This document shows, piece after piece, positions 63,777-64,000 of a stretch of DNA of 64,000 nucleotides. Position numbers and translations under genes: made by a program. The notes under the pieces are model-generated. The model searched no databases. It saw only the letters and a list, made by a program, of their open reading frames with translations, and had not been told where the DNA came from. Position 1 is the stretch's first letter; every line of letters begins with the position of its first letter. Origin of the DNA: Mesorhizobium caraganae (GTDB taxonomy: Bacteria > Pseudomonadota > Alphaproteobacteria > Rhizobiales > Rhizobiaceae); contig NZ_JAFCGY010000002.1 of the NCBI RefSeq assembly GCF_016836705.1, positions 186,001 through 250,000 on the forward strand. Reading direction: 5' to 3'.

Positions 63777-64000
63777 ATGGCCACCGACGCACTCGCCCCC
63801 GATGCCGATGCCAAGGCCCGCAACGGCTTCCTGCTGGCGCTGGGCGCCTATCTCCTGTGGGGGCTGCTGCCCTTTTATATGAAGGCGGTGGCGCATCTGC
63901 CGCTGATCGAGGTGATCGCCGCATCGTCTGGTCGGTTCCGATTGCCGCTGCGGTGCTGGTCTGGGCAGGCCGCACGGCAGATTTCAAGGCGGCGATCCGC
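63777..64000 (+). pseudogene. rarD: RarD/EamA-family transporter, frameshifted (3' partial)
   Basis: The first 48 residues are RarD-like: ARNGFLLALGAYLLWGLLPF, then YMKAVAHLPLIEVIA. After codon GCC at 63917-63919 the family continues only in another frame, as RIVWSVPIAAAVLVWAGRTA, then DFKAAIR. The expected VIAHRIVW shows that about 4 nt, one His codon plus one base, are missing. Either the gene is dead or this is a base-call error. The rest lies beyond the window. It would be a chloramphenicol-sensitive type DMT permease of the inner membrane. Confidence 0.75.

Overview
The window is high-GC alphaproteobacterial chromosome, most likely Rhizobiales and probably Mesorhizobium or a close relative. 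Grounds: the chain rpoZ-rsh-pyrE ... acpS-lepB-rnc-era ... recO, a divergent pair of Brucella omp2-like porins, RIME-type palindromic intergenic repeats, and the mix of alphaproteobacterial families (TIGR02301, DUF2339, RLAN ATP-grasp). The species call is inference; no 16S or other marker is present. Most of the window is dense housekeeping sequence.

Layout. (1) 1-8.5 kb: end of a branched-chain amino-acid binding protein, then a minus-strand leucine degradation cluster (TetR regulator, ivd, mccB, mccA). A plus-strand hicAB toxin-antitoxin pair sits between ivd and mccB, and a macro-domain gene plus a small secreted protein gene lie between mccB and mccA. (2) 8.5-18.7 kb: the most mosaic part. 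It holds acylphosphatase, a MarR regulator, a HisC-like aminotransferase, a TPR-sulfotransferase, two divergent and very similar porins flanking a GIY-YIG gene and tRNA-Ser(GCU), an orphan tyrosine recombinase and an alpha/beta hydrolase. (3) 18.9-36.5 kb: core genes (slt, dapA, smpB, GH25, DMT transporter/Lrp, UDG, NYN, rpoZ, rsh, pyrE, acpS, lepB, rnc, era, recO). This stretch is interrupted by a second hicAB locus whose antitoxin is broken and by a CPBP protease gene. (4) 36.5-49 kb: thioesterase, NUDIX, a giant DUF2339 membrane protein, an ECF sigma/anti-sigma pair, a three-gene GNAT-C39 peptidase / RLAN ATP-grasp / DUF3303 cluster, a LysR-desaturase pair, an M20 hydrolase and an AraC regulator. 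(5) 49-64 kb: PAS-GGDEF-EAL protein, YgfZ-HD pair, pyrC, secreted proteins, NUDIX, SRAP, the chain cysS-VOC-GFA-GFA-pip, cimA, and the start of a frameshifted rarD at the window edge.

How genes work together. Leucine uptake (LivK-type protein) lies beside leucine breakdown (Ivd, MccAB). SmpB, RpoZ, Rsh, LepB, Rnc, Era and RecO form the conserved information-processing block. The GNAT-C39 and ATP-grasp genes are 2 nt apart and probably act as one peptide- or protein-modifying system of unknown product; this is the best candidate for unexplored biochemistry. The two hicAB loci, one intact and one with a collapsed antitoxin, are the clearest accessory signals. No CRISPR array, IS element, rRNA or complete prophage was seen.
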